DNA of 64,000 bases. Source: Oscillospiraceae bacterium (lineage in GTDB: Bacteria; Bacillota; Clostridia; Monoglobales; Monoglobaceae). Both the position numbers and the translations under genes were made by a program. The notes under the pieces were generated by a model. The model worked only from the letters and a program-made list of their open reading frames with translations. It searched no databases and had not been told where the DNA came from. The DNA is taken from positions 1 to 64,000 of the forward strand of contig SVKF01000006.1 of assembly GCA_015068605.1 (NCBI GenBank), read 5' to 3'. Numbering within the stretch: position 1 is the first letter of the stretch; the number at the start of each line of letters is the position of its first letter. Below, piece after piece: positions 18,095 through 28,335 of the stretch.

Positions 18095-18780
18095 TATTTT
18101 TTTCCTCCTTCCTTAACTTTGGCAGGAGCTTCCTTCTTTGCTTTCTTGCTTTCTGCAAGAACTTCGCCCTTATAAATCCAAACCTTAACGCCGAGCTTAC
18201 CGTATGTTGTATTAGCTTCGGTAAAACCGTAGTCAATGTCTGCTCTGAGTGTCTGAAGCGGAATTGTACCTTCATGATACTGTTCTGTTCTTGCGATTTC
18301 TGCGCCGCCTACACGACCGGAAACTGCACACTTAATTCCCTTTGCACCCATCTTCATTGTTCTTGTCATACACTGCTTCATAGCTTTTCTGAAGGAAATT
18401 CTTCTTTCAAGCTGTGATGCGATGTTTTCAGCAACGAGCAATGCGCTCAAATCGGCATTCTTTATTTCGATTACATTCAAAATAACAGTTTTGCCTGTGA
18501 GGTTTTCAACCTCTTTCTTTAATTTTTCTATTTCGCTGCCGCCCTTACCGATAATGATACCCGGCTTTGCAGCATAGATTGACAAGCGAACTTTGTTTGC
18601 AAATTTTTCAATTTCAATCTTATCAACGCCTGCCTGGAAAAGCTTATTCTTAAGATAAACTCTAAGGTTATAATCTTCTACGAGATTATCGCCGTAATGT
18701 TTCTTATCAGCGTACCAGCGTGAATCCCAGTCTTTTATAACGCCGACACGAATACCGTGTGGATTAACTTTCTGACCCAT
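18094..18780 (-). CDS. rpsC: 30S ribosomal protein S3
   Basis: S3 forms part of the mRNA entry tunnel and helicase site with S4 and S5. The 228-residue product begins [20 protein letters not shown]. Its type-2 KH motif [16 protein letters not shown] lies around residue 75. The C-terminal domain follows (GRIGGAEIAR-like [31 protein letters not shown]), with a Lys/Ala-rich tail. It follows rplV by 22 bases. Confidence 0.97.
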   Translation of the reverse strand: MGQKVNPHGIRVGVIKDWDSRWYADKKHYGDNLVEDYNLRVYLKNKLFQAGVDKIEIEKFANKVRLSIYAAKPGIIIGKGGSEIEKLKKEVENLTGKTVILNVIEIKNADLSALLVAENIASQLERRISFRKAMKQCMTRTMKMGAKGIKCAVSGRVGGAEIARTEQYHEGTIPLQTLRADIDYGFTEANTTYGKLGVKVWIYKGEVLAESKKAKKEAPAKVKEGGKK

Positions 18781-18802
18781 GCTTATTTACCTCCTTTTGG
18801 AA

Positions 18803-19138
18803 TTATTCTTTCTCTGCAACCTTTATTGTGATGTGGCTTGTTTTCTTGTTGATTCTGAACGCACGGCCCTGTGCTCTTGCCTGAATTCTCTTAAGAGTTG
18901 GACCCTGGTCTGCGAATACCTCAGAAACATAAAGGTCATCCACATTCATATTGTGGTTGTTTTCCGCATTTGCGATTGCGGACTTGAGCAATTTTTCAAC
19001 TACCGGGCTTGCAGCCTTTGGTGTATTCTGGAGAATACCGAGCGCAACGCCAACCGGTTTATTTCTGATTAAATCTATAACTATGCGTACCTTTCTTGGT
19101 GCAATACGCACATGAGTAACTTTAGCTACTGCTTCCAT
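18803..19138 (-). CDS. rplV: 50S ribosomal protein L22
   Basis: L22 reaches into the nascent-chain tunnel and is a site of macrolide resistance in other species. The 111-residue product includes [20 protein letters not shown], and its tunnel loop has [29 protein letters not shown] with no visible insertion or deletion. It follows rpsS by 40 bases and precedes rpsC. Confidence 0.97.
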   Translation of the reverse strand: MEAVAKVTHVRIAPRKVRIVIDLIRNKPVGVALGILQNTPKAASPVVEKLLKSAIANAENNHNMNVDDLYVSEVFADQGPTLKRIQARAQGRAFRINKKTSHITIKVAEKE

Positions 19139-19178
19139 TGCATTAAGCTCCTTTCTGATAGAGTTATCAAAACCTCAA

Positions 19179-19451
19179 TTATTTAGAAGTTTTAGCACCT
19201 GCATGACCCTTAAAGGTTCTGGTTGGAGCGAATTCTCCAAGCTTGTGACCTACCATATCTTCTGTAACATATACCGGAACGTGTTTTCTTCCGTCATATA
19301 CCGCAATAGTATGTCCTACCATTTCAGGGAAAATCGTAGATGCTCTTGACCATGTCTTAACTACAGCCTTTTCGTTCTTTTCGTTCATTGCAACAATCTT
19401 GCGCATTAAACTTTCTTCAACGAAAGGTCCTTTTTTAATACTGCGACCCAT
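19179..19451 (-). CDS. rpsS: 30S ribosomal protein S19
   Basis: S19 sits in the small-subunit head beside S13. The 90-residue product begins [20 protein letters not shown] and has [29 protein letters not shown]. It ends [18 protein letters not shown]. All conserved blocks are present. It is located between rplB and rplV. Confidence 0.97.
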   Translation of the reverse strand: MGRSIKKGPFVEESLMRKIVAMNEKNEKAVVKTWSRASTIFPEMVGHTIAVYDGRKHVPVYVTEDMVGHKLGEFAPTRTFKGHAGAKTSK

Positions 19452-19508
19452 TAGGTGACCTCCTTAATTATTTTTCTTTGAAAAAACCGTTTCGACCTGT
19501 TTTTTCAA

Positions 19509-20342
19509 TTACTTCGCATTTCGTCTCTTAACAATAAACTTGTTAGACTTATTCTTCTTATCTCTTGTCTTGTAGCCGAGAGCCGGTTTACCCCAAGGAG
19601 TAACTGGGCTTGGTCTACCGATTGGTGACTTACCTTCACCACCACCGTGCGGATGGTCATTCGGGTTCATTACAACGCCTCGAACTGTCGGGCGGAATCC
19701 CATGTGACGCTTTCTTCCTGCTTTACCGATGTTGATGTTTTCGTGTTCACCGTTACCAACCATACCGATTGTTGCACGGCAGTTAAGTCTTATAAGACGA
19801 ACTTCGCCGGAAGGAAGTCTAACCTGTCCGTAACCGTTTTCCTTAGCCATAAGCTGAGCGAAGTTACCGGCGCTACGAACGAGCTGTCCACCCTTACCCG
19901 GGTTAAGCTCTACATTATAAATAAGTGTACCAACCGGAATATCTTCGAGCATCATAGCGTTACCCGGCTTAATATCAGCACCCTTACCGGAAACAACTAC
20001 ATTGCCTTTTTTGAGGCCTTCCGGAGCGATGATATAAGTTTTTGTTCCGTCTTCGTACCGGAGAAGAGCGATGTTTGCGCTACGGTTCGGATCGTATTCG
20101 ATTGAAAGAACTGTTGCAGGCATTCCATCCTTGTTTCTCTTAAAGTCAATAATTCTATACTTTCTTTTAGCACCGCCGCCACGATGTCTTACTGTAATTC
20201 TACCGTAAGAGTTACGACCTGCTTTACTGTGAAGAGGGCTGAGGAGAGATTTCTCAGGAGCCACTTTATCAATTTCTTCAAAAGTAGAAACAGTCATCTG
20301 ACGAAGCGAAGGTGTGGTAGGATTATATTTCTTTATTCCCAT
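19509..20342 (-). CDS. rplB: 50S ribosomal protein L2
   Basis: L2 is needed for subunit association and an active peptidyl-transferase centre. The 277-residue product begins [20 protein letters not shown]. It contains the conserved loop [19 protein letters not shown] with the functionally important histidine; the residue after the first Pro is Asn where most bacteria have Val. The C-terminus is basic ([16 protein letters not shown]). It lies between rplW and rpsS. Confidence 0.97.
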   Translation of the reverse strand: MGIKKYNPTTPSLRQMTVSTFEEIDKVAPEKSLLSPLHSKAGRNSYGRITVRHRGGGAKRKYRIIDFKRNKDGMPATVLSIEYDPNRSANIALLRYEDGTKTYIIAPEGLKKGNVVVSGKGADIKPGNAMMLEDIPVGTLIYNVELNPGKGGQLVRSAGNFAQLMAKENGYGQVRLPSGEVRLIRLNCRATIGMVGNGEHENINIGKAGRKRHMGFRPTVRGVVMNPNDHPHGGGEGKSPIGRPSPVTPWGKPALGYKTRDKKNKSNKFIVKRRNAK

Positions 20343-20402
20343 AATTACATCTCCTTATCTTCATTCTTTAATGCCCTTTGCATTAAATTCCGAATCTGTC
20401 AA

Positions 20403-20693
20403 TTAGTTTTCAAAAATTTCGATTGTTTTGCTGTCAGCTGTAAGCTTAACAACAGCCTTTTTCCAATCAGCTCTCTTGCCTGCATGAACGCCCATTCTCT
20501 TTGGCTTTCCTGCATAGTTGATTGTTGTAACCTTTTCAACCTTAACTTTGAAAATTTCCTCAACAGCCTTTTTAATCTGAATCTTATTAGCAGACGGAAG
20601 CACCTCAAAGGTGTATTTCTTGTCCGCAACCTGATCCATACTCTGTTCTGTTATAATTGGTCTTCTGATAATATCGTGAGCTGTTAAATTCAT
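20403..20693 (-). CDS. rplW: 50S ribosomal protein L23
   Basis: L23 is the main docking protein at the tunnel exit for trigger factor and SRP. The 96-residue product includes [44 protein letters not shown] and the extension [26 protein letters not shown]. Its ATG overlaps the rplD stop by one base (TAATG). Confidence 0.97.
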   Translation of the reverse strand: MNLTAHDIIRRPIITEQSMDQVADKKYTFEVLPSANKIQIKKAVEEIFKVKVEKVTTINYAGKPKRMGVHAGKRADWKKAVVKLTADSKTIEIFEN

Positions 20694-21316
20694 TATGCGT
20701 ACACCTCCTCGAGTTTTTCAGCTGCATCCTTTAAGATAATGCATTTTGTATGATTTAATACCTCGTATGTGTTTATTGCACCAACGAATGTTGTATCAAC
20801 ACCTTCGATGTTTCTTGCTGACATAACGATGTTTTTATCGTTTTCAGGAAGAACAAATAATGCTTTTTCCGTAACACCGAGGTTCTTAAGAACTTCTGCA
20901 ACCTGCTTTGTTTTAATTGAATCAAAGCTCATAGCATCGAGAACGATTAAATCGTTATCCTCAACCTTTGAAGATAATGCAGAAACGAGGGCAAGTCTTC
21001 TTACCTTCTTGTTTACAGCATAACCGTAATCTCTTGGCTTCGGACCGAGAGCGATACCGCCGCCTACCCACTGAGCAGCACGGATACTACCCTGTCTTGC
21101 ACGGCCTGTTCCCTTCTGTCTCCAAGGCTTAATTCCACCGCCGCGAACTTCACTGCGAGTCTTTGTGCTCTGTGTACCCTGTCTCTGGTTTGCGAGGTAG
21201 TTAACAACAACTTCGTGCATAACATCGCCTCTTACAGTTGCACCGAACACTTTTTCACTTAATTCTATATCACCGACTTTATCGCCGTTAATATTATACA
21301 TAGCTACTTTAGGCAT
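20693..21316 (-). CDS. rplD: 50S ribosomal protein L4
   Basis: L4 lines the exit tunnel; in E. coli it also represses the S10 operon. The 207-residue product has the tunnel loop with the typical motif [24 protein letters not shown] and then PQWVGGG-like [18 protein letters not shown]. The C-terminal half is a Rossmann-like domain that ends AEKLEEVYA. Whether it controls the leader upstream of rpsJ here is not shown by the sequence. Confidence 0.97.
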   Translation of the reverse strand: MPKVAMYNINGDKVGDIELSEKVFGATVRGDVMHEVVVNYLANQRQGTQSTKTRSEVRGGGIKPWRQKGTGRARQGSIRAAQWVGGGIALGPKPRDYGYAVNKKVRRLALVSALSSKVEDNDLIVLDAMSFDSIKTKQVAEVLKNLGVTEKALFVLPENDKNIVMSARNIEGVDTTFVGAINTYEVLNHTKCIILKDAAEKLEEVYA

Positions 21317-21340
21317 ATCTTAAATCCTCCTTTCTTAGGT

Positions 21341-21976
21341 TTAGGCTTTTGCCTTAACTGCATTCTTTATAACGAGCAATCCGCCCTTAGGGCCGGGAAC
21401 GCTTCCCTTAACTAAAAGCAAGTTACGCTCTGTGTCAATCTTAACTAAATCTAAGTTCTGAATTGTTACTGTGTCAACACCGTAGTGACCCGGGAGTCTC
21501 TTACCCTTGAATACTCTTGACGGTGAAGAACAAGCACCGAGTGAACCGGGACCTCTGTGGTAATGGCTACCGTGGCTCATAGGACCTCTGTGTGTGCCCC
21601 ATCTCTTAATTGTGCCGGCGTAACCGTGACCCTTACTTGTGCCTGTAACATCAATCATTTCGCCTGCTTCAAAAACATCAACCTTGATTTCGTCGCCAAC
21701 ATTCATATCAGCAGCGCCGTCAAGCTTAAATTCTTTTACATAACGCTTAACTGCAACGCCTGCCTTAGCAAAATGACCTTTTTCCGGCTTGTTAGCCTTC
21801 TTTTCTTTCTTGTCCTCGAAGCCAACCTGAACCGCACAGTAACCGTCGATTTCAACTGTCTTCTTCTGAACTACACTACATGGACCTGCCTGAATAACAG
21901 TAACAGGAATGAGTGTGCCGTCTTCTGCAAAAATCTGAGTCATACCAAGCTTTTTGCCTAAGATTGCCTTTTTCAT
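21341..21976 (-). CDS. rplC: 50S ribosomal protein L3
   Basis: L3 is an early assembly protein whose loop reaches the peptidyl-transferase centre. The 211-residue product starts [20 protein letters not shown]. It contains [55 protein letters not shown], the central extension that receives methylation in other bacteria. A GGAGGAAAAAATT site precedes the ATG. A 101-base gap separates it from rpsJ; it holds a short hairpin (GTTGG...CCAAC). Confidence 0.97.
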   Translation of the reverse strand: MKKAILGKKLGMTQIFAEDGTLIPVTVIQAGPCSVVQKKTVEIDGYCAVQVGFEDKKEKKANKPEKGHFAKAGVAVKRYVKEFKLDGAADMNVGDEIKVDVFEAGEMIDVTGTSKGHGYAGTIKRWGTHRGPMSHGSHYHRGPGSLGACSSPSRVFKGKRLPGHYGVDTVTIQNLDLVKIDTERNLLLVKGSVPGPKGGLLVIKNAVKAKA

Positions 21977-22077
21977 AATTTTTTCCTCCTATTTTTCATG
22001 CGCATCGGCTTAATTTAAGCATACACACGGGTTATTGGTTGGTTTGCACCAACATGACCAAAATTTTTCTGCCGAGA

Positions 22078-22386
22078 TTAGATTTTAAGCTCGATATCAA
22101 CACCTGCCGGCAAGTCAAGGTGCTTGAGCGCATCGATAGTCTTAGCTGTTGGGTTTAAGACATCGATAAGTCTCTTGTGAGTTCTCAGTTCAAACTGCTC
22201 ACGGCTGTCCTTATACTTATGAACCGCTCTTAAGATTGTAACAATCTCTTTCTTTGTCGGAAGCGGAATAGGACCTGAAACCTTAGCTCCCGTTCTCTTA
22301 GCAGTCTCCACAATCTTCTCTGCACTCTGGTCAACGAGATTGTGGTCGTAAGCCTTAAGTCTGATTCTGATTTTTTCTGCTGCCAT
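22078..22386 (-). CDS. rpsJ: 30S ribosomal protein S10 (NusE)
   Basis: S10 is a small-subunit head protein that also binds NusB and NusG during antitermination and transcription-translation coupling. The 102-residue product begins [20 protein letters not shown] and contains [43 protein letters not shown]. An AAGGAGGG site precedes the ATG. It is the first gene of the superoperon; str-operon genes (rpsL, rpsG, fusA, tuf) are not upstream here. Confidence 0.98.
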   Translation of the reverse strand: MAAEKIRIRLKAYDHNLVDQSAEKIVETAKRTGAKVSGPIPLPTKKEIVTILRAVHKYKDSREQFELRTHKRLIDVLNPTAKTIDALKHLDLPAGVDIELKI

Positions 22387-22702
22387 ATTAGACCCTCCTT
22401 AAAAATTTTCAAGCAACTCTTCGTTTTTGCTTGATTTTTTAATCCGCTGTGCCGGGCGTTTCTCACAGCTATATAATAAAACCCGAACCACAAATAAGCC
22501 ACCGGGCTTAACGGTTTCGGGGCAACAGACACAATAAGCCTCAGGAGCGACAGCATACCACCCCCTCGGAAATCATGCACTGTATTAAGTTAGAAAGTGA
22601 CCTTTCCGCCCGTTTTTTAAAACCGGACAATCTCCTCCGAAATTTCCAAACCCTACGGTCTGCCACCTCCGGAATCATCGTATGTCTTTGTCACGCTCTA
22701 CT
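22387..22702 (-). promoter_or_regulatory. structured 5' leader of the S10 superoperon
   Basis: About 310 bases lie between the promoter and the rpsJ ATG, with no convincing coding region. The transcript contains a nested hairpin at 22482-22522: TAAGCC pairs with GGCTTA, enclosed by CCCGAAACC/GGTTCGGG, and a TTTTATT run follows on the minus strand. This resembles an attenuator. A second region (22620-22675) has CCGGA/TCCGG arms around a G-rich stretch. The site is right for autogenous control by a ribosomal protein, but I cannot name the ligand. Confidence 0.55.
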
Positions 22703-22731
22703 ATTATACAATAACTTTATCCAAAAATCAA
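22703..22731 (-). promoter_or_regulatory. promoter of the S10 superoperon
   Basis: On the minus strand TTGATT (22731-22726) is followed after exactly 17 bases by TATAAT (22708-22703). Transcription would begin near 22696. It is placed just after the addB terminator. Confidence 0.85.
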
Positions 22732-22794
22732 GTGTTTTTTTCAATTTTTTTAAAGTTTTTTCTTGTTTCAACGTCATTTACGCAACTTTTAGCC

Positions 22795-22836
22795 AAAAAA
22801 CGGGTTAAAATTACTAATTTTTACCCGTTTTTTGTT
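22795..22836. terminator. intrinsic terminator after addB
   Basis: An A-run, ACGGGTTAAAA, a short loop, TTTTTACCCGT and a T-run form a hairpin that is symmetrical enough to work on both strands. It lies 40 bases beyond the addB stop and upstream of the S10 promoter, so it separates the two transcripts. Confidence 0.8.
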
Positions 22837-22877
22837 TATTTTGCATATTAATTTGTGTATTCGTTTTAAAAAGTTTG

Positions 22878-25800
22878 TTAAATCTGTTTCTTATCCCTAC
22901 CGCAGACCTTATAGAACTCACAATACCTGCACGCACTGAAGTCACTGTCATTATGAGGATTTATGCCTATGGCACCGCTCATTATCTTTTCCGCAGTTTC
23001 CATTGCTTTCTTATGTGCATTTTCGATACGTCTCACTAAATCCTCTCTGCTCAAAAGATTTGATTTTCCGGACGGTATATAACCGCCCCCCTGTTCTGTT
23101 CGTCTGTCAAGCATTGAAATAAACCTATCATCACCAAGGACAATCCCTTTGATTTCGATTTTTTTGCGGCGCTCCTTCTCCAGCACCTCATCATCAGGCT
23201 CATTCTCAAACTTCAAAATCGGCTCGGTCATGTGAATATACATCATTCCCGACGGCGTTGCCTTAAGATTATCTCCCGCAATTCCTGCATACACAAGAGG
23301 CTGAATTTGAATTCCTGCCGTCTCCAGTCTCTCATTTGTGGACTTAACCGAGGATTTATAATCCACTATATTTATATATTTCTCACCGTCAATTTCCGCT
23401 ATATCTATTCTGTCGATAAACCCTCTGACCTCCGCTTCACCGTCGCTAAGTTGTATTTTCATTCCCGAAAACACGCCTTCTCCGCCAATTTCGACCTCAA
23501 AACCAAAGGGTCTGAAGCAACTGTTTGCATAAAACCGGACAATTTCCCATGCGGTTGCTGTCGCAACGCCTTTCATTCTAAGTGCTATATATCTGTAATA
23601 CGGCGAAGTTTCATACAAAAGCTCATCACTCTTTCTTGTTACCTCTTCCGCAAGTTGAGAAATTTTACGACGACACTCATCATAGGTAATACGCTCATAA
23701 TCTACATTCTCTTCCTTAAGTCCCGACAAATAAAGCTCCAGAATCTCATGAAGAATTGAGCCTGTATTATTCGCCTCAAAGCCTGCAACAAGTCTCTCTT
23801 TTGCAAAAAGCCCATAGTTCATAAAATACGAAAAGGCACAGGCATTGTATTTTTCAAGCTTTGATACGCTGAGCATAAGCTTTTCTCCATAAAGCTCCCT
23901 AGCCATCGCCTTTGTCAGATTTTCGCCATATTCATAGTTTTTCACAGAAGCTGTAAATTCTTTCAATTCATCCCCAAGGTCGGACTCCGCAAAATAGTCA
24001 TAAATGACTTTATCCTGTTTTGAAAGGCAATCAATCTTCCCTTCCGCTTTGACAATTCCGGCAAGAAGTGTTTTAAATATAACAAACGGACTTTCGGAAA
24101 TCTCTCCGCCGCAGCTTATGGTTTCTATCCTTGGAAACAACCGCTTAACTCTCTCGATTATCTCCGAAGGGGATTTTGCCTTTCCTTCCTTATCGCCAAT
24201 AGGAGATGACAGATAAAGCCGTTCAGACGGAGCCGCAAGAACATTGTAAATTAAATTTTGCTCCTCTTTCCTTTTAAAATCAGCTGTCGGCGCAAGTTCA
24301 ATATCATACTCTGCGAGTAAATCTCTCTCAGCGTCAGAAAGCATACCATCTTCTATATAGCCTTTCGGGAAAACACCATCTGTCAATCCGAGAACAAACA
24401 CCACTTTCGCCCCCGAGCTTCTGAAGGTGTCAATGCTCGCAAAAACAACCTGGTCCGAAAGTGGAGGAATAACATTTATCTCCGTTTCAGAGAATGCTTC
24501 CCTCACCATCTCATAAAATTTTTCATAGGTTATTGTGTCATCACCCATGCTCGCCTCGAGTTGGGTTATAATGGATGAAAACACATTCCACGCTCTGCTG
24601 TATTCCAATGACTGTGTTATTTTACCGCTTTCATTAAATTGGTTCACTCTGTCAGCCATCAGCCTGCCAATATTCTCTTTTTCGACCCACTTAATAATAG
24701 CATTACAGATTTCACGAACAGTTTTCCTCTCGCCTTTTTTCTTCCCGTCCTTTATGCTGTCTTTTAAATCAAGAACACTGTTTACCGTATGCCTTTTAAC
24801 TTTATTAACCGTTTCAATATCAATTCTGTCTTTGTCCGGCTCAAATGTCCAGTCTTCCTTTTGCTCCCAGTATTTATGGGTTATATTTGAGGCAATAACA
24901 TAATTTTCAAAAGTATCTGCTTCATTTCTGGTATAGCAATCCCCACAAAACCGTACCACAGGCATTATTCGCTCATAAGAAAAGCCGTATGCCAAAATTT
25001 CAAGAACTGACAAAATCTTTTTAATAAATGCATTGGAAGACAAGCTTTTCTTCTCACCGGAGAAAAACCTTATATTCCTTTCCTCAAACACAGCCTTAAT
25101 CCCTGCATAATAGTTTTCCGGATTTCTTGCAAGAACAAGGAAATCATTATATTTATATCCCTTTGTTCTGCAAAGCTTTGATATAATCTCACCGCAATTT
25201 ACAACCTCGTCATAGCTGTCCTTTGCAGAAACCAAAAAAATATTCGGAGTTTCTTCCTTATATATATAGTCGGGATATTTGAAATAATTATTTTTAAGAT
25301 GAACAAGGTCTTCCCCTATTCCTTTTCTGCTTTCCTGTTCAAATAAAATTGATTTTCCAATATCAATCCCATTCACTTTTGCACTTTCCTCAAGCTTACT
25401 CCATGTTGAAACTGCAGATGCAAATATTCCGTTTTTATCCGAAAGAGAATCCGTACAAAGCACCGTTATAATATCTGCACACTTCATCAGCTCATTTAAA
25501 GCAAGATGATGAACTGGGGTAAAGCTTTTAAAGCCAAGCAGAAAAATCTCACCTTTAAAAAGTCCACTTTTAACAATCCCCGGAATTGCCTTGATAAGAT
25601 TTTCCTCCGAGTCGGAATACTTCTCCGAAATGAGGCTATCATATTTTTCGTAAATCAACGCAATATCCGAAAGCTTTACGGAAAGCTCCGTCCCCTCAAT
25701 TTTTTCCGATACCGTTTTAAATTCATCCTCATCAATTCCATACCGTTTAAGCTCGGATATAAGATTTGAAACCATTTGGGAAAAGCCCCTCTGATGAACA

Positions 25801-26126
25801 TTTTTCCCATAGTACTTCAAGTTTTTCTCAATATCGGACAGAGTTTTCTTTATAACAAACAGTTTGCCTGCTTTATCGATATATTTAAGTCGAAGAGGTC
25901 CGACCTCCGAAAACACAAGATTGCAAAGTCTCGAAAATGTCAAAACTTCAACATTAAGCTGTGCTGAAAGCCCCAACTTTTCAATCATTCTTTTTTCCTC
26001 ATCCATCGACGATTGTTCGGGAACAAGAATAAACGATTTTATCCCACTTTCCATATTCTTGCGAATTTTGTCATAAATATATTCAGTTTTCCCTGTGCCA
26101 CTATGACCATAAATACAACTTAACAT
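22878..26126 (-). CDS. addB: ATP-dependent helicase/nuclease subunit B (AddB)
   Basis: AddB is the second subunit of the AddAB enzyme that processes double-strand breaks for recombination. The 1082-residue product begins MLSCIYGHSGTGKTEYIYDK, a Walker-A-like GHSGTGKT. A PD-(D/E)xK nuclease domain lies near the C-terminus (GFIDRIDIAEIDGEKYINIVDYKSS). An iron-sulfur cluster is likely, formed by one cysteine near residue 762 and the C-terminal CRYCEFYKVC. I chose the ATG at 26126, with AGGTGAG upstream; the extra 35 in-frame codons are not AddB-like. No addA lies on either side, although addB-addA is the usual pair, so the partner must be elsewhere. Confidence 0.92.
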   Translation of the reverse strand: MLSCIYGHSGTGKTEYIYDKIRKNMESGIKSFILVPEQSSMDEEKRMIEKLGLSAQLNVEVLTFSRLCNLVFSEVGPLRLKYIDKAGKLFVIKKTLSDIEKNLKYYGKNVHQRGFSQMVSNLISELKRYGIDEDEFKTVSEKIEGTELSVKLSDIALIYEKYDSLISEKYSDSEENLIKAIPGIVKSGLFKGEIFLLGFKSFTPVHHLALNELMKCADIITVLCTDSLSDKNGIFASAVSTWSKLEESAKVNGIDIGKSILFEQESRKGIGEDLVHLKNNYFKYPDYIYKEETPNIFLVSAKDSYDEVVNCGEIISKLCRTKGYKYNDFLVLARNPENYYAGIKAVFEERNIRFFSGEKKSLSSNAFIKKILSVLEILAYGFSYERIMPVVRFCGDCYTRNEADTFENYVIASNITHKYWEQKEDWTFEPDKDRIDIETVNKVKRHTVNSVLDLKDSIKDGKKKGERKTVREICNAIIKWVEKENIGRLMADRVNQFNESGKITQSLEYSRAWNVFSSIITQLEASMGDDTITYEKFYEMVREAFSETEINVIPPLSDQVVFASIDTFRSSGAKVVFVLGLTDGVFPKGYIEDGMLSDAERDLLAEYDIELAPTADFKRKEEQNLIYNVLAAPSERLYLSSPIGDKEGKAKSPSEIIERVKRLFPRIETISCGGEISESPFVIFKTLLAGIVKAEGKIDCLSKQDKVIYDYFAESDLGDELKEFTASVKNYEYGENLTKAMARELYGEKLMLSVSKLEKYNACAFSYFMNYGLFAKERLVAGFEANNTGSILHEILELYLSGLKEENVDYERITYDECRRKISQLAEEVTRKSDELLYETSPYYRYIALRMKGVATATAWEIVRFYANSCFRPFGFEVEIGGEGVFSGMKIQLSDGEAEVRGFIDRIDIAEIDGEKYINIVDYKSSVKSTNERLETAGIQIQPLVYAGIAGDNLKATPSGMMYIHMTEPILKFENEPDDEVLEKERRKKIEIKGIVLGDDRFISMLDRRTEQGGGYIPSGKSNLLSREDLVRRIENAHKKAMETAEKIMSGAIGINPHNDSDFSACRYCEFYKVCGRDKKQI

Positions 26127-26410
26127 AATTCTCACCTGCTTGAAATCCAAAAGGGGCAAGCGCAAAATGCACCGACCACACAAAACATAAAAAAGCGAAT
26201 AAAAAATCATTTTTAAAAGCGTAAATGACAAAATATACTCATAAATTAGGAAAGAAATTCGCTAAATTGCGAATTTCTAAATTCAAAAGAGTTTTGTGTT
26301 TTGAATAAACCTCACCTCTCGGAGTACCTATGTACGCCTTCGGGATTCGGTTTATTGGGTCTGCGCTATTTTGCGTCCATCCCCCAACCGGGGCCATGGC
26401 CTCATAGTGT
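26127..26410. repeat. intergenic cluster of palindromes between addB and the capsule operon
   Basis: No gene was found in this 284-base gap. In order it holds AGAAATTCGC...GCGAATTTCT (26253-26278, perfect 10 bp); ATTCAAAA...TTTTGAAT (26281-26306); a 53-base palindrome with arms AATAAACC/GGTTTATT (26304-26356); and CCCC-AACC-GGGG plus GGCCATGGCC (about 26382-26401). The last hairpins may terminate the capsule operon. The 53-base element shares its core with elements at 42 kb. Confidence 0.7.
26304..26356 (-). repeat. long palindrome, family copy A
   Basis: On the minus strand the outer arms AATAAACC/GGTTTATT enclose CGAATCCCGAAGGCGTAC, a four-base loop and GTACTCCGAGAGG. The core CGAAG-x-CGTAC...GTACTxCGAG recurs at 42097-42149 and, with one shift, at 41988-42041, while the outer arms differ but stay complementary. 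Confidence 0.65.
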
Positions 26411-28318
26411 TTAGTGTGCCATTGCTGTCGCGGGATTAACCTCCTGCGGTTCCTTAAATGTCGGAACTGCCTCGTGAAGAGTCTTTCTTATCAAATCCTT
26501 ATCCTGACTGTCTGCCGCCCTGACAAGCTTTTCAATATTTTCCTCCACGGTTTCCAAGGAAACATCTATCTGCTTACCGATAAAGATTTTGCTGTGTTGA
26601 GTGGATTTAAGCCTTTCCTCACTCATAAGAAGCTCCTCATAAAGCTTTTCACCCGGACGAAGACCAATTTCCTTGATTTCAATATCAATTTCAGGTCTGT
26701 AACCCGAAAGCTTAATGATATTTTTCGCCAAATCATAAATCTTAACCGGCTCACCCATATCAAGAACAAAAATTTCTCCACCCTTTGCAAATGCGCCTGC
26801 CTGGATAACAAGCTGTGCCGCTTCGGGAATCGTCATAAAGAAACGGGTAATTTCCTTATGCGTTATGGTAACCGGACCGCCTTTTTCAACCTGTTTCCTG
26901 AAAAGCGGAACAACACTTCCGTTAGAATTAAGCACATTTCCAAATCTGACAGAAACAAATTCGGTTTTACTGTTATGCTGCATTGCCTCAACTATCATTT
27001 CGCACATACGCTTCGTCGCACCCATAATATTTGTCGGGTTAACAGCCTTATCCGTCGAAATCATAACAAAGCGTTTTACACCAAACTTGTCCGAGCATTT
27101 AGCAACATTATATGTGCCGACAACATTATTTTTTATCGCTTCCATAGGACTGTTTTCCATGAGAGGAACGTGTTTATGTGCCGCCGCATGAAAGACAACG
27201 TCCGGCTTATATTCATCAAATATCGTTTCGAGTCGTTCCACATCACGAACAGAAGCAATGATAACCTCCGGTTTGTTCTTTGGATATTTTTCGCAAAGCT
27301 CCATCTGTATATCATAGGCATTATTCTCATAAATATCAAGAATAACAAGCCTTCCCGGATTGAACTTCATAATCTGACGACAAAGCTCCGAGCCAATACT
27401 TCCGCCACCGCCGGTAATGAGTATGGTTTTGTCCTCAACATACTCCGAAATCTGCCCCACACTTAAAGAAATTTCATCCCTCTCCAGCAAGTCTTCTATG
27501 GCAATATCACGCATCTTATATTTCCCATTGACAAGCATCTGGTCAATACTCGGAAGGGTTTTTATTTTGCAATTAGTATGATTACATATTTCAATAATCT
27601 CTTTTCTTTGAGTTGCCGTTGCAGAAGGCATAGCAATCAAAATTTCGTCAACACGATAATCCTTGCATATTCGAACTATATCATTTCGATCCCCAATCAC
27701 TCGATATCCGCTGATTATCTGATTATGTTTTGCCTTATTATCATCAACAAGCCCAATAATTTCATAATGAAGATTTATATTTCTGTTAAGGTCATGAATC
27801 ATAACTGTTGCAGAATAGCCTGCCCCAACTATGAGCATTCTCTTTGTATCTCCATCACCTCTGGTTTTGGTATATCTTATGTATCTGTATAAAACAAATG
27901 CAAATGCTCTGATAAATACAATCGCACAGGCTTCCAAAAATGTAAAGCAAACTGCAAATTTAACGTGTCCCGAAGCAAATCTGTATCCATCAAACATTCG
28001 AGGCATTACATATATTTCATATCCTAAAAATATAATTATGCCAACCAAACACCCCATAATAGCTGCCTCAAACAACTGAATCCCGTCTTTAAAGGAACCG
28101 TATCTCCACATAATTCGATATATACCATTTAAAGCGGCGATAACCAAAAAAGCCATGACACTCAACGCAAACGGAATTGCAAAGACTTTAGCCGTTATAA
28201 GAAAGCCCTTCAATGTCTCTGTTCCAATCATTATGGTCAGGCTATAAGCACAGATAAAACCCAAAACATCCATTATCAGCAAATGTCTGTTACGCAACTC
28301 AAACCCTTTGTTTTTCAC
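26411..28318 (-). CDS. CapD/EpsC-like nucleotide-sugar dehydratase-epimerase, membrane-anchored
   Basis: A 635-residue protein of the FlaA1/CapD/WbpM group, which converts UDP-GlcNAc to deoxy-amino sugars for surface polysaccharides. The first 140 residues hold four hydrophobic segments. A CoA-binding-like Rossmann domain follows (MLIVGAGYSATVMIHDL), and then the catalytic SDR domain (ILITGGGGSIGSELCRQIMK). That domain has AAHKHVPLMENSP and SxTDKAVNPTNIMGATKRMCE, where Met-x-x-x-Lys replaces Tyr-x-x-x-Lys as is normal for this family. It is the last gene of the minus-strand capsule operon, 17 bases after the SLH gene. Confidence 0.9.
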   Translation of the reverse strand: MKNKGFELRNRHLLIMDVLGFICAYSLTIMIGTETLKGFLITAKVFAIPFALSVMAFLVIAALNGIYRIMWRYGSFKDGIQLFEAAIMGCLVGIIIFLGYEIYVMPRMFDGYRFASGHVKFAVCFTFLEACAIVFIRAFAFVLYRYIRYTKTRGDGDTKRMLIVGAGYSATVMIHDLNRNINLHYEIIGLVDDNKAKHNQIISGYRVIGDRNDIVRICKDYRVDEILIAMPSATATQRKEIIEICNHTNCKIKTLPSIDQMLVNGKYKMRDIAIEDLLERDEISLSVGQISEYVEDKTILITGGGGSIGSELCRQIMKFNPGRLVILDIYENNAYDIQMELCEKYPKNKPEVIIASVRDVERLETIFDEYKPDVVFHAAAHKHVPLMENSPMEAIKNNVVGTYNVAKCSDKFGVKRFVMISTDKAVNPTNIMGATKRMCEMIVEAMQHNSKTEFVSVRFGNVLNSNGSVVPLFRKQVEKGGPVTITHKEITRFFMTIPEAAQLVIQAGAFAKGGEIFVLDMGEPVKIYDLAKNIIKLSGYRPEIDIEIKEIGLRPGEKLYEELLMSEERLKSTQHSKIFIGKQIDVSLETVEENIEKLVRAADSQDKDLIRKTLHEAVPTFKEPQEVNPATAMAH

Positions 28319-28335
28319 TTTTTTCTCTCCCTTCC

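Noticed and set aside
22575..22808. Possible leader peptide or small gene upstream of rpsJ
   Set aside because: The frames found have no ribosome binding site and cross the promoter and terminator.
23232..23759. Open frame of about 175 codons on the plus strand inside addB
   Set aside because: It is an antisense shadow of the AddB nuclease domain; composition and lack of a ribosome binding site argue against a gene.
26414..27466. A long open frame (about 350 codons) on the plus strand
   Set aside because: It is antisense to the well-supported CapD-like gene, has no recognisable domain and no convincing start site.
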